Positions 1 to 11,119 of a DNA stretch of 64,000 nt are shown one piece after another. The stretch spans positions 27,858,942-27,922,941 of the forward strand of contig NC_080078.1 in assembly GCF_949987535.1 (NCBI RefSeq), in the 5' to 3' direction. The notes below the pieces were generated by a model. It was given only the letters and a program-made list of their open reading frames with translations. It made no database searches and was not told where the DNA came from. The stretch's first letter is position 1, and each line of letters begins with the position of its first letter. Both the position numbers and the translations under genes were made by a program. This stretch comes from Balaenoptera acutorostrata. Lineage: Eukaryota > Chordata > Mammalia > Artiodactyla > Balaenopteridae.

Positions 1-49
1 TACACAGATAATCTGTCCCCAGGGACTCAGTCTCCTAGAAGCAGGGGCT

Positions 50-305
50 CCTTGATGTAGTGGCTACGGGAAATGGTTTTAGAGTCAGAGAGACCTTTGT
101 TCAAAATTGACCCTACCACTTTCTGGCTCTGTGAACCTAGGGGAACTGATTAACCTCTTGACACTACAGTTTCCCTTGAATAAAATGGAAAGAGCAATAG
201 TGCATATCTCATAGAATTGTTGTGAGAATTAAATGAAGTAACACATATAAAACACTTGGCAAAGTGACTGGTGTGGAGTAAGCTCCCAATAAATGGTAGC
301 TATTA
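50..305 (+). repeat. MIR SINE
   Basis: An almost full-length mammalian-wide MIR in sense. It has the core around the 'ctggctctgtgaacctagg' stretch, then the conserved run through 'tagaattgttgtgagaatt', and ends in the typical 'caataaatggtagctatta' LINE2-like tail. It is diverged by many substitutions, as expected for a family older than placental mammals. No target duplication is visible. Confidence 0.85.
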
Positions 306-309
306 TTAT

Positions 310-920
310 TACATCAAGTTGCAGCTCAAACTATGTTTTCTGCCAAATACTCTACAGAACCCAATGAACTGCAAAGTTCCTATTATTACAAGAAGGAAAA
401 AGAAAGAAAGAAAACAGGGGCCTTTGATGTTGGTGTCAGAAAGGGTGGATAAGTCTTCTGTTGTCTGCTTCCCACCCATTAGCTTCCCCTTACAGAGTGG
501 CTGTAGGGAGGGAAGCACAGGTAACTTGACCTTGAACTGTTCCTGGGAACTCCATCTATATCTATAGGATCAGCAAAACAACAGTAATTTCTAGTTTCCT
601 GGTCTTTGGGTTGCTTAAGAATTCTTCTCTGGTAGGAAACAGATGAGAAAATAAACAACAACAATGAGTCTCAAATTGGTTTTTTCCAAGATATGTTAAC
701 CCAGAATGGAAATCAGGACGACGGAAAGCTAAAAATGTTTTACATATTAATGTAAATGAATGGTTCTCTTTGAAAGGAGAGTTTCTATGGATGTTATGAA
801 GTTTTACTTTCCTCTGGTGGCCTGGGACAGGAGTTTCCTTCACCCTCGAGGGATAAAGAAGAGACCCGTCATACCTTGGTCAATGGATTTCCTGTAGTTA
901 CACAGAATGGGGGTGTATGG
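310..920. other. no recognised feature
   Basis: I recognise no repeat family and no gene here. Short open frames occur on both strands but none has a domain, and they overlap in conflicting frames. A purine-rich patch lies around 393-414. Confidence 0.5.
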
Positions 921-921
921 T

Positions 922-1960
922 AGGCATGATTCTAAGATGGCCCCAAGATTCCTGCCTCCCCCATACGTGCTTTATATGATCCTCTCCCCTTGAGAGTGGG
1001 TGAGAGCAGTGAATATGACTGGATACAACTCCCTTGATTACGTTACTAATCATTTGACTTCAAGTTTATAAAAAGGGAGACCATCTGGGTGGGCCTGACT
1101 TAATCAGATGAATCCTGAAAAAAGACAGGGCTCTTCCTGTAGAGAGAGTCAAATCATGAGAAGGACTCAAAGTGCCCTTGCTGGCTTAAAGATGGGGAAT
1201 GTGAAAGGAAAATCAAAATGGAGTCGGTATGGCTAATGGACCTCGCTAAAGTGGAGCCAGGAGGCCATCGAGGAAGTGTGACTTATGCACGTCTCAGTCC
1301 AGGTGGAATCTGACCTTTTGACCACTTATTGTCTCAACGCAGGCATCCAGAGCCTCTGCACAATGTTCCAGAAACTCAAGATACTTATTGGGCCCTTACC
1401 CTTAATAACTTGTGACCACCTATCCCTTAAGGACAAATATTTCCTTTCTTGCATTGGAATCAATCATAATTCTTGCCAGACAACTTTAACAACCTTGTGG
1501 CTTTTGCCTTTATAAGCCCTTGACTCTTCCTCTTCCTGGAACACTCTTTCAGTTCTACCCAAATCTGTGTCCCCTGAATTGCAATTCCTAAGACCCCAAA
1601 TAGAGCTCTTTGTTCTTTGCAGAACAATCTCTATACTGATTCTTGTTTAACAGGAGACAGACGTGGGGAGGGATGCAGGCAGCCTCTTAGAGCTGAGAGC
1701 AGTTCTTGGTTGAAAGGCAACAAGGAAGCAGCGGCCTCAGCCCTACAGTTGCAAAGACCTGAATTCAGCCAACAACCTGAGTGACCTCGGAAGTGACTTC
1801 ATTCCCAGAGCCTCCAAAACGGCACATGGCCCAGAGAACACCTGGATTTCAGCCTCGTGTAAGACCCTGAGCAAGGTTCTCAGCCATATCGTGCCTGGTC
1901 TTTGTTATCAGCTCCTAAATTTGCGGTAATTTGTTATGCAGAACCAACACAGAGGAAGTG
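922..1960 (+). mobile_element. MLT1-type MaLR LTR, split by a younger LTR
   Basis: Two blocks, 922-1199 and 1653-1960, together read as one ERVL-MaLR LTR of the MLT1 group in sense. The left block carries the 'gggtgggcctgacttaatc' and 'gagaaggactcaa' landmarks. The right block resumes with the 'gatttcagcctcgt' landmark and ends near a degenerate 'ggtaatttgttatgcag'. The two parts are contiguous in the family consensus, so the material between them is a later insertion. Confidence 0.75.
1200..1652 (+). mobile_element. solo retroviral LTR nested in MLT1
   Basis: A 453 bp block begins with TG and ends with CA (tgtgaaagg ... gtttaaca) and interrupts an MLT1 LTR. It contains a TATA-like 'tttataagc' at 1509-1517 and a degenerate polyadenylation region near 1593-1604, in the right order for U3-R-U5. 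The flanks are ggaa and ggag, an imperfect 4 bp target duplication, which suggests a class I (gammaretrovirus-like) element. No internal viral genes are present, so it is a solo LTR. The 76-codon open frame inside it at 1285-1515 has no recognisable product. Confidence 0.65.
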
Positions 1961-2404
1961 AGTTATTTTCTTTGTATATTAAATGAAAGACTGGTCCCAG
2001 AAAGCCAAAGAACTAAGGGATGATTCGGGTAAATGATGACTCTCACTTGGAGATATTGAAAACAGGGCCGGAGGATATAAAACAAAATTTAACTGTGAGT
2101 ATCTTTAATGGATGAGGTAGATTACCGGTGCTATTTCTTCTTTTTTGCTTTTCTCTTCCTTAGAGAATGTCTCACTTTTACAATGAGACAAAAATAAAGG
2201 AAACGATTTCCAGGGAAACACAAGGCAGATGTCAGATGGCCAGAGACTGCAAAATGAGTAGACAATCCTTTCTGCCCTGCCTGGCAGCTCAAAGCCTCCC
2301 CTCCTTTCAGGCAAACATTTGGATACCTGACCCCTATGAGGTCATGGATGCCCAGAGCAAGCCCTTTGCATCACTGACTAATAAAACTTGGAGGTGATCA
2401 AGCC
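1961..2404. other. no recognised feature
   Basis: No repeat or gene is recognised. Two overlapping short open frames on opposite strands show no domain. Confidence 0.45.
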
Positions 2405-2530
2405 TATCCCTCTCTCCTTGTAGGTAAGGGAACTGATTCTCAAAGAGACCAACTTATCCAAAGCCACGCAACTGATTAGTGGTAGAATTGGGATAGGAAT
2501 CCAAGCTCTCTCCCTTCCCACCCTGCCCTC
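2405..2530 (-). repeat. MIR SINE fragment
   Basis: The stretch resembles the reverse complement of the MIR core: a diverged 'gaaactgaggctcagagagg'-type segment, then 'ccaaagccacgcaactgattagt', then 'gaattgggataggaatccaagc'. A second, weaker MIR-like or other old repeat follows at about 2570-2710. Confidence 0.6.
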
Positions 2531-2710
2531 TTTCCTCTTCACTCCAAAGTTGCCATGGGAACATTCCATTTTAGAGCTGGAAGGAATCTTCACTCTCATC
2601 TGGAGTAAGATCCTCATTAGGGAAACAAGGAAATAGAGACGCAGAATTGATGAAATGTTCTCACTAAGATCACTCACCAGAGAGTTGGAAACAACAGGGT
2701 TAGAATTCTG

Positions 2711-3226
2711 ATTTCGCTATTTTCCCAGGTTTTCTATCAACCATTTTGAATGTAGTTCTCTCCAGTCTATTTGAAGGTTGGTGGCATTGAGAAACTTTTT
2801 TTTTTTTTTTTTTTAACCTGATGCTTGTGGCAGAGAAAGAAACATATTTGCCACTTGCTTTCTGCTTTAGCCTGGGAGCAGAGTTACACCCCAGACACAT
2901 TCAGCATCTCCTTGCACCTCTGCGCTGCCTCTAGAGGAACATTTGCAGAACGCATCTGAGTGTGACACCAAGGGCCGCGTTTTACTAGGGGTGGGTCTGC
3001 GTCCTTGGAGTGCTCTCTCCTGTGGCCCTCCTTTTTCTGTGGCCACAGAGGGAAGGGACACTGGCAGCTCCAGCTCAGCTGGCCCTGCAAACTCAGTCCT
3101 ACGTGAGAGGACATAGGGAGTGAAAAGCCCCACGTAGGGTTTAGGGTTTGGCCTAGGCATTCCCTGTGCTTGTCACCAGGCATTTAGCTTTTCCTCTGCA
3201 TCTTGCTTCTCAGACCTTTCTTTCAG
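2711..3226. other. poly(T) tract and unassigned sequence
   Basis: A run of T lies at about 2797-2814. The rest, including a more GC-rich part at 2880-3180 with several minus-strand open frames of up to 99 codons, matches no family I recognise. The frames overlap each other and lack domains. Confidence 0.45.
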
Positions 3227-3742
3227 TGTTGTTACCGAACCAAACTTGAGTCCATTCACCCACATGCAGTAGAGCCAACCTACTGACATTGGGTCGTGGT
3301 GAAGGAAAGTGCAGCGTTTACTGCAGCGGTCAAGCAATGGGTCCAGGCAGCTAGTGCTCGAAAAACCCAAACTCCCTGATGTGTTTCAGCAAAGCATTTT
3401 TAAAGGCCAAGTGAGGGGTGGGAGCGTCACAGGCTATGTGATCAGCTTGTGCACAGTTCTCTGATGGGGAGCTAACAGGGCGGTGTCACAGGCGTTAACC
3501 TGATCAACCGTCAGGCTCCAGTAGGTCTGGGGGCTGCATGCTCACGGTCATCAAGTAGTTGATTTTATCCATTTGGTGGGGGGTTTAGCCTCTGTAAAAC
3601 AACTCAGGAAATGTGCATCAGATACTATTATCTGGGTACTTCAGAGAAGAGCTACAGCAGAGGATATGGGGAAGGTGTCTGTCCCGGGAAGACCCCATAG
3701 GGTCCTGCTCAGTTATCGTGTTACTGGAAAGGATTTGCTCCA
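3227..3742 (-). mobile_element. solo retroviral LTR, minus strand
   Basis: The block reads as an LTR on the minus strand, and I recall close relatives in ruminant genomes. On the minus strand it has a TATA-like 'cctttaaaaatgc' (plus positions about 3395-3407), followed by a degenerate polyadenylation signal near 3315-3325, and it ends with the CA of the terminal dinucleotide at about 3227. The U3 side is not sharply defined; I place it near 3742. No internal retroviral sequence adjoins it. Confidence 0.6.
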
Positions 3743-3744
3743 AC

Positions 3745-4734
3745 GTGGGATTTATTTATGCAGATACACCCAAGGCATCCAATGAAGTGGGAAATGTGGC
3801 TGATGAGAGGTTTCATGAGATTTCAGGCAAGAATTGTACAAGGTAGGATGGCCTGAAAGAAAGGGAAGAGAGCAAGTATTTGCTGATACTCCCTGCACGT
3901 CATGTATTGTGCTAGGTTCTTTAACATACAACAAAATTATATAAATTAAAATTTACTGAGTGTTTTCTGAGTTCCACTGAATGAATTTAATTAGAGCCCA
4001 AGGATGATATATGGGAATTACATGGAATACAGAAAGTGCCTGTTGTCGGTAATGACAGGGATTAGAAATGGCATTGCCTCCAGGAGATCCGAATGCAGTG
4101 GACCCTCTCTTACCTGGCATGGGCAAGGCATGGAGAGTTCCAGCCAACTGCATATTCTTGTTGAAGGGAAAGGCTCACTTCCAAGTGCTCTCTAGGTTTG
4201 CATTCGTTGGTGCCAGTTTAATCAGTGTTGAAAACATGTGGAAATCGACTCTCTCCTTGCCTGGTGTGTGGGAAGAGCAGTTGGATCACTGCTTTCCCCT
4301 GAAGCAAATTTGAGCTGATTGGCTTGGAGTAGCCATAGTACCACCTTCTCATGAGTGGAAGCATGTCTGGGTGAGAGGATTTCACGGTGTTTGTCATTTG
4401 CAGAATCTCAGTTGTTTCCAAACAAGGCTGATTATAATACACCCTGAGGCTGGAGAGGCTATGCGTTCATACTGAGGGTGGTCAGGGACACATCACCACC
4501 TGTGTATGTTTTGGGGTGATTCCAATTTCTCAACACCTCCAATTCCATCTTTCCCCCTTTCCTCCCTCCCTCTCTCTGTTGCAGCCAGCCTGAACTTTTA
4601 TTAGCTTCTCTAATGAAACACACTCTCACCTCGATGCGTTTGAAACAGCTGTTTCTTCGAGATGGAACGCTTCTACCTTCCTTAACATCCCTCCTTCCAC
4701 AAACCATCTGTGCTAAGAACGAGATTCTTCCAGT
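3745..4734. other. mostly unassigned, possible MIR scraps
   Basis: A weak MIR-like minus-strand trace lies near 3880-3940. The remainder has no recognised repeat, RNA or gene. A pyrimidine-rich patch lies at 4545-4575. Confidence 0.4.
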
Positions 4735-4950
4735 CTCAGACTAAATGTCACTCCCTCAGGGAAGTCATTTCTGGTTCCTCCATCCCCTAAGATGTTAGAT
4801 CCTATTACATCTTTCCTCCCCACCTCCAGGCATCTCTCCTAGATTGGAAGCTCTTGGAGGGGAGGGTCACATCCACCTTTTCAGCTTTTTATCCCCCTCG
4901 ACCAGCAAGGTACTAAGTACAGAACCTAGAGTACATATCTGCTGAGTAAA
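4735..4950 (+). repeat. L2 LINE 3' end
   Basis: Sense L2 3' sequence. It has the degenerate 'cttcctcagggaagtcatt' module, then the 'tagattggaagctcttggagg' module, and ends in 'gctgagtaaacaa'. It is strongly diverged. Confidence 0.65.
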
Positions 4951-4967
4951 CAACTTTTTCTCTTCTT

Positions 4968-5657
4968 TTTTTATTTTTTAAAATTTTTATTGAAATATTT
5001 ACAATGTTGTGTTAAGTTTCAGGTGTACAACCAAGTGAGTCAGTTATATATATATATTCTTTTTTAGATTCTCTTCCATGATAGATAATTACAAGATATT
5101 GAGTATAGTCCCCTGTGCTATACAGTAGGACCTTGTTAGTTACCTATTTTATATATGATAGTGTGTAGTTTTAATCCCAAACTTCTAATTTATCTCTCCC
5201 CCACCTTTCCCCTTTGGTAACCATAAATTTGTTTTCTATGTCTGTGAGTCTGTTTCTGTTTTGTAACTAAGTTCATTTGTATCACTTTTTTAGATTCCAC
5301 ATATAAGCAATATCATATGATATTTGTCTTTGTCTGGGTTACTTCACTTAGTATGATAACCTCTAGATCCATCCATGTTGTCTGAAAATGGCATTATTTC
5401 ATTCTTTTTAATGGCTGAGTAATATTCCATTGTGTATATATATACCACATCGTCTTTACCCATTCATCATGTCTTGGCTATTGTAAATAGAGCTGCTATG
5501 AACATAGGGGTGCATGTGTATATCTTTCGAATTATAGTTTTGTCTGGATTTATGCCCAGGAGTGGGGTCACTGGATCATATGTAGCTCTATTTTTAGTTT
5601 TTTAAGGAGCCTCCATACTGTTCTCCATAGCTTTCATATCGCATTCTTATCAACAAT
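4968..5657 (-). mobile_element. L1 3' end, minus strand, 5'-truncated
   Basis: Antisense L1 covering the end of ORF2 and the 3' UTR. Landmarks on the plus strand are 'tttttattgaaatatttaca' near the 3' tail, 'tgtgctatacagtagg' and 'ctgagtaatattccattgt' (ORF2 C-terminal coding, reverse complement), and it stops at 'tatcaacaatgg'. ORF2 is riddled with stops. The same subfamily type recurs at 18740, 22574, 31478 and 51165. Confidence 0.85.
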
Positions 5658-5704
5658 GGTAAGCTTAGGGTAGGTCTCAGTAAATATTCACAAGATGAAA
5701 TAGA

Positions 5705-5955
5705 CTGTCTAGAGCAGGGTTTATCGAGTTCTGGCTCATGTGCCAACTTCAGCCTGCCACTTGGATTTATTGAAACTGGTTTCATTGGTTTTACTGAAAC
5801 ACAGTCACGTCCATCTGGTTATGGATCATCTATAGTTGATCGTGTGTCACAACAGCAAAGCTGAGTAAGTGCAATAAAGACTGCACAGCCCACAAAGCCA
5901 AAAATATTTACTATCTGGCCAACTTCTGGTCTGGATTCTTTCCTTTCAAGTCCAA
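5705..5955. mobile_element. hAT-Charlie-type DNA transposon remnant
   Basis: Contains the landmarks 'tttactgaaacacagtcacg', 'gactgcacagcccacaaagcc' and 'atatttactatctggcc', which belong to a very common nonautonomous hAT-Charlie family. It has no transposase coding and the ends are eroded. Confidence 0.65.
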
Positions 5956-6194
5956 GAAGAGATATAAGTAAATAACCACTTTGAAATACCTCCTCTCCTT
6001 TTGATTTTTCAGTCTCCTCTTATAACCACATTGAGTCTTCCCATTAATCTTTAAACCCCAGAGTTCCATGCATTATATACTAAAAACGTCTAAGGTTTAA
6101 AAATTTTTAATGTTTAGGAGAAAATAATAAATAATTGTGTCTTGGGCCAAAAGTCATTGAAAACCATTTCTAGTTTTAAAATTTCCTCCATTCT

Positions 6195-6430
6195 CTGCTT
6201 CTTCTCTGCCTAATTAAATCTTACCAACATCCAGAGCACAGATCAAATTTCCCTCTTTCGTGAGGTCCTGCTCTTCCTTCTCTGAGGTTATTCCTATAAA
6301 ACTTAATGGCTGAGCCATTTCTTTGGGGCTCCCTGGTGACAGCTCTTACATTGTCTTATGCCATTATTTAATGTATATTAATTTTATTTTCCCAATTAGA
6401 TGCTAAACCCCTGAGGGTGAGGTCATTAAG
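6195..6430 (+). repeat. L2 LINE 3' end
   Basis: Diverged L2 3' sequence with the modules 'aaatttccctctttcgtgag', 'ttgtcttatgccattattta' and 'gatgctaaacccctgagggt'. The 80-codon frame that starts at 6417 continues into unassigned sequence and has no recognisable domain. Confidence 0.55.
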
Positions 6431-7029
6431 TACAAAGCTTGAACTAAAAATGTTATCAAGTTTAATTCGCATCTTCACAATCCAGTTTGTGCAAATGGGC
6501 TTATATAAGATTGAATATCCACATGTCACTAGTTTTGCTTCAGCTACTCACAAAGAACCAGCAAGTCTCTGTGGAGTGTCCCTAGTTTATGTCTGGGAAT
6601 TCCCAAGTGTTGTCTCATTTGTGCTCATTAACCAGGCTGTTAACTTGGCCACTGTGTGATATGCAAAATGTTCTTTCTCTCCTGCTCTGCCCTTGGCTGT
6701 TTATTCTGCCCCTTGAGTGGGCTAATGTTATCTCAGTGTGACCATGCCTAGCGTACAGTCCCCTGTGTTCCCAAGGCTAGACTATGACTTGCAGGGCCTA
6801 AGATGCTCAAGCCATATTGTACGGCTATGAAGTCACGCAGAAGGCGAATAGAATCACCCCACACATGTGCTGCTTTGCCCTCTGGGCCACGGAGCATCTC
6901 TGCTTGATCCCACATCATTAGAGCTCCTGAAGCTTCTGCTCTCCCTATGGACCCAGGCACTAGTCTCTGGGTCTGGTTGGAGGATCCAAACAGACTCGTT
7001 ATACACTTTATAGCCTCTGCGATAATGAA
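6431..7029. other. unassigned sequence
   Basis: No repeat family or gene recognised. A minus-strand frame of 104 codons (6748-7062) runs into the adjacent LTR and shows no domain. Confidence 0.4.
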
Positions 7030-7655
7030 TCTCTGAAGATGTCCCATCCCCAAGAACCCCACTTTCTGGTATCTATGCCCTTAAGTTGTCTCATCCCACA
7101 GTGAAACTGGGCTAGCCCTGTGTAACTCATAGAACGGACCAGAAGTGATTCTGTGTGACTTCCAAAGCTGGGTTCTAAGAGGCTTTGCAGTGTCCATCTT
7201 GGTCTCTTTGGACACTTGCTCTGGGGGAAGTCAGCTATCATGTAACTACTAGGTTGAGTATCCTGAGACCATCATACTGTAAAGAAGCCCCAACCTGGTC
7301 ATGTGGAGAAAAAGCGGTGCTGGTCCACCCCCAAATGTTTTGGCCATCTCAGCCCAGACACCAGGCATGGGGGTGAATTAGTCATCTTGGACATTCTAGT
7401 TTCAGCAGATGCCACATGGGCAAGAATTGCCCCCACGTGGCCTGAGATACACATCCCAGTTGAGCCATTCCAGCTATCTCCAGCCATTCAAATTACATCA
7501 GCCATTGTGGAACGTGGACAGGCCTGGAAGGACAAACCAAATTCCTGACCCACAGAATCATGAGCGTATTTAAATGGTCATTCTTCTATGCCACTAAGCT
7601 TGGGGCTGTTTTAGTATGCAGCGATATAACTGGAACACCTCTTTCTACTTCTTTC
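7030..7655 (+). mobile_element. MLT1-type MaLR LTR
   Basis: Sense ERVL-MaLR LTR. Landmarks in order are 'gtgacttccaaagctgggtt', 'ggcttt gcagtgtccat', 'ctctttggacacttgctctg', 'catcttggacattctag', 'acccacagaatcatgagc', 'gccactaagcttgggg' and 'atgcagcgatataactgga'. Several open frames of 60-80 codons here are chance frames in the LTR. Confidence 0.75.
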
Positions 7656-8255
7656 TTGAAATTTCATGCTAATAAACATGTGTAGGTCAACCACTCTAAC
7701 AGCAAATCAGACATGCCTAGACAAGCCATATTCTCAGAGATGAATATAACCGAATTTCAGGGGAGGGACTCCCCTCTAAAACATGTCAGGTATCTGTTGG
7801 ATGGATGAAGGAGGAAAGGAAGAAAAAAAGGATTCAAAGAAGGAAGGGAGGGAGGAAGAAAATAAGAGGTTCATGGTTTCAGCAAGAAAGATATAGGATG
7901 GGGCTTTTGTAGGGTATCATTTGGCATAAATCATTCAAAGTGATTTTCAGAGTTCTACCAGCTTCACCACACCAATGCTTCAGGCATCCTCTGCTTGACT
8001 CCAGTGTTAGGTAGATAAGTTATAATGACCATGTTGATAGGGCAACCTTACCCACTTTCCTTGCTCTGCTCATTGGAGTTCATCTGCCCATTGTCGCCAC
8101 TCAGGGAAGCTGTGACGGGCTATTTCAAGAGCAGGGGTGGCCACAGATCTTCCTACCGCCCATGCACAGGTTGTCTTTGTAGGTGGTACCTACACAGACA
8201 GAAGCCTCTGATGGTGATACCTGTACAATGTGTGTGATGCCCACAGCTGTGCCAT
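7656..8255. other. unassigned; purine-rich tract
   Basis: A (GGAA)/(GAAA)-rich simple tract lies at about 7807-7866. The rest, including a 70-codon plus-strand frame at 8025-8237, is not recognised. Confidence 0.45.
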
Positions 8256-8259
8256 CCAG

Positions 8260-8372
8260 TCAAGCTGCTTCTGGTTTAGGAACGAGGAACGCAGTGGTGG
8301 TTAGCAGGTCAAAAGGGACCAACAGCGTGGACTTGTAGAAAGAAGCGAAGACACCATACAGGAACCCAATCG
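8260..8372 (-). other. exon-like segment, function unknown
   Basis: On the minus strand, a pyrimidine run ending in 'ctctctcattag' looks like a splice acceptor whose AG lies at plus 8373-8374. It is followed by 36 in-frame codons to a TGA at 8260-8262. The predicted peptide starts IGFLYGVFASFYKST and ends in KPEAA; it is hydrophobic, with coding-like codons. I do not recognise a protein family. Upstream on the same strand (8435-8635) another open frame carries a hydrophobic stretch, but no joining can be shown. I see no AATAAA on the minus strand in the next several hundred bases, which weakens a terminal-exon reading. It may be chance or a decayed retrocopy. Confidence 0.2.
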
Positions 8373-8454
8373 CTAATGAGAGAGAAAGTGGATTAACTGA
8401 ACAAGTAGCTATACGCCCAGGCTTACTGCTGCTTCTACTTCCTGGTTCCAATCC

Positions 8455-9030
8455 AGTTCTTAGGAGTAACTCCCTGGTCCTTTCGTGGGCAGTGAGTCTC
8501 GGATTTTCTTTTTTTCCAACTTAAAAATCTTCCAAATAACACAAGGGACAAGAAGAGAAAGTTGGCTTCCACTTTCACTTTATAAGTGCCTCCATCTTTG
8601 AATTCCCCCAAGTGACAAAACATATCATACAACATGAAACGTATACCATTCTCTCCTTCGGGTGCCAGCCATCCTTCAGCACATCGTCACGAGTCCTGTA
8701 CTGGTGTTAACAGTCCTCTAACATCCTGAAAATGACTGCATCCATCCACGTCTTCTGCAGTTGCTCCGGAGTGATAGAAGCAGTGATTTATTCAAAAAGA
8801 ACCTTCGACAGGAAGAAAGTTATAGCCCTCGTGGTTTTCTCTGTGGCTGCCCTAAATCTTTGATAAACAGGCTTTCTCCATCTCAGTTAATTGGATTTTG
8901 ATTTCAACATTTTCTTTTCTTCCAGGGGTAACTTAAGGGAATTTATCCCAATTTCTTAGGTTTCTGAGTGGTTTTCACAGGAATTAACATGTGAATCAAA
9001 GTGCCCCTAGGTGACCCAGCCTCCCAGAGG
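8455..9030. other. unassigned sequence
   Basis: No repeat recognised. The 66-codon minus-strand frame at 8435-8635 contains a hydrophobic run (NFLFLSLVLFGRFL) but no known domain. The block shares its minus strand with the exon-like segment at 8260-8372. Confidence 0.4.
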
Positions 9031-9034
9031 CTAT

Positions 9035-9290
9035 GGGACATGATGGTTAAGATGTGGACCCTGGAGGTGGGCTGCTTTGGTTTCAATATCTGCTCTACTG
9101 CTTACTGCTGTATGGTCTAGGGTAAGGTTCTTAAGCTTTTGAGTCTTGTTTTACTTTCTAAGAATGGAGTAACAATTTATTCATTTTGTGATGTCGAAAG
9201 AATTAAATAAACGAATACATAAAAATTCAAGACTCTAAGTAGGCCTATGATAAAGTGTCAGCTACTATTCTTATTATTTATAAATATTTC
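9035..9290 (+). repeat. MIR SINE
   Basis: A near-complete diverged sense MIR. It runs from 'gacatgatggttaagatgtg' through 'ctctactgcttactgctg' and the 'gaattaaataaacgaata' zone to 'gtcagctactattcttatta'. Confidence 0.75.
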
Positions 9291-9336
9291 TGATAGCCAC
9301 CATGTAGCTTGCTTCTTAACTGTGTGAATTTGGTTT

Positions 9337-9688
9337 TTTTTTTTTTACCTTTTGAGATTTTATTCATGTATAATATACATACAAAAGGGTGCCAAGGTCA
9401 TAAGGGTACAGCTCAATGAATTTTCACAAACTGATCACTGTCATGTAAGCAGCCCCAGATCAGGAAACACAGAACATCACTAAGACCCAAGAAGCAAGCA
9501 CCCCCCTCACGTCTCCTTCTACTCAGTATTTCCCGAGGAGAACTGCTATTCTGACTTCTAACGCCATAGATTAGTTTTGCCTGTTTTTGAATTTTAGATA
9601 AGTATAATCTTCAAGTATGTACTCTTTTGGATCTGGCTTATTTTGCTCAATATTATATTTGTGTGATTCACTCATGTTGCATGTATAA

Positions 9689-9731
<43 letters not shown>

Positions 9732-9745
9732 TATATATACTATAA

Positions 9746-9800
<55 letters not shown>

Positions 9801-10135
9801 ATCCCACCATGTGAATATGCTAAGGTTTATTTATCTGTTCTACTGCTGATGGGAATTTGTGTAGCTTCCAGTCTGGGGATATTATGAATAGCATTACAAA
9901 CAGTCTTGAACATTTCTTTGGGCAGACATAGGCACACATTACTGTTGTCAGTGGAATGAGTGGTCATGGAGAATGGATCAATGTGGTTTTAATAGACATT
10001 GCTAAACAATTTTTCAAAGCCACTGTGCCGCTTTACACTCCCACCCCTTGTATGTGAGAGCTCCTGGTTGTCCTCATCCCTGCCACTAGTATTTTCTGTC
10101 TTTTGCATTTTAGCCATTTTGCTAGGTGTGTTGGT
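9337..10135 (-). mobile_element. old L1 (L1M type) 3' part, minus strand
   Basis: Antisense L1 starting with a T-rich tail. Landmarks are 'cagctcaatgaattttcaca', 'tagattagttttgcctg', 'gtactcttttggatctggct', 'caatttttcaaagccactg' and 'ttttgctaggtgtgttgg'. It is highly diverged with no usable ORF2. A large (TA)n expansion interrupts it at 9690-9797. Confidence 0.75.
9690..9797. repeat. (TA)n / (CA)n dinucleotide microsatellite
   Basis: Two long (TA)n runs are separated by a short (AC)n and a repeated 'ctataatactatatata' segment. It is likely polymorphic in length. The 86-codon frame running through it (9627-9887) is an artefact with a poly(Ile/Tyr) translation. Confidence 0.95.
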
Positions 10136-10169
10136 TTTGCTTTCGAAAATCAATTTGGCAGAGAACGAT

Positions 10170-10325
10170 GAAAAGAACACTAGAGTCAAAAAAAATTTTT
10201 TTTTATTTGAGCCTCTAACTCTAATTTACCAAATCCACTTCCTAGATGTGTGACATGATGAGTCATTTTACTTCTCTGAGCTTATTTCCTTGTGTTTAAA
10301 ATGAGGCTAATAATGTCCCCAGGGA
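10170..10325 (+). repeat. MIR SINE fragment
   Basis: Sense MIR core and 3' half: 'cacttcctagatgtgtgaca', 'ttttacttctctgagctta' and 'aaaatgaggctaataatgtc'. An A/T run lies at 10188-10206. Confidence 0.6.
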
Positions 10326-10329
10326 ATTC

Positions 10330-11105
10330 AAAGCCCTTGTTTCAAGGAATGCTATGTGGGCATTTGTGAACACCTACTCCATCCTGTTTTCAAGTCCATT
10401 TTCTCTCTGGATGCTAGAACTTACTCATCTGCTGGGACTGTACACCAACAACAAATTGTAATCATTAGGTCAAGGTAGTAATTTCCGTGGTTGGAAAGTC
10501 AGGGCTTCATGGGTCATGCTGCTCTCTCAACAGGACTTTTGAATACAAGATTACAACACAGAGAGGTGGTGGAGGATTTGTTTTCCTCCTATTTACTAAA
10601 TTAAGAAATGAAAACAGAACCTGGTGATAGTTTAAAACTGTACACATATTTTAGGACACCTAACTCTATCTCATTTGTTGGCCAAGGGGGATATTTCAGC
10701 CGTAAGAAAGCAAAATTTAACTCATGGGGGGAAAGCCACAAAAACGACTTACCAAGATGATCCTTAAACGGTGGGACTCAGAGAGAACAGATTAATCTGG
10801 TCACAGAAGTCCCCTAATGGCTCTGCAGTTGCCTTCACTTCTAGTTGTTGCTACTTTTGCAGGATGGCTTCAGACAATGTGATAAGATGACCGAGGTTCA
10901 GTTTAGGGACATCTTGCCTCCTCTTCTCCTTAATGTCCCATTAAGGATATACTCATAGATACCTAGAGTATCAACTAGCTGACTCAGACATCTGGTAGAC
11001 CAGTTTGTCCCCACACGTATACTTGTAGACTCCCCAAAGTCTACAAGTTTTATTAGAGTTTGATATCAGCAACGCACATTTAACTAGAATCTCAGCATCA
11101 AAGAT
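10330..11105. other. unassigned sequence
   Basis: No recognisable repeat, RNA or gene. Base composition is ordinary and open frames are short. Confidence 0.5.
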
Positions 11106-11119
11106 TCTTCCATTCACTC

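Noticed and set aside
9627..9887. An 86-codon frame with a long Tyr/Ile run
   Set aside because: Translation of a (TA)n microsatellite in an L1.
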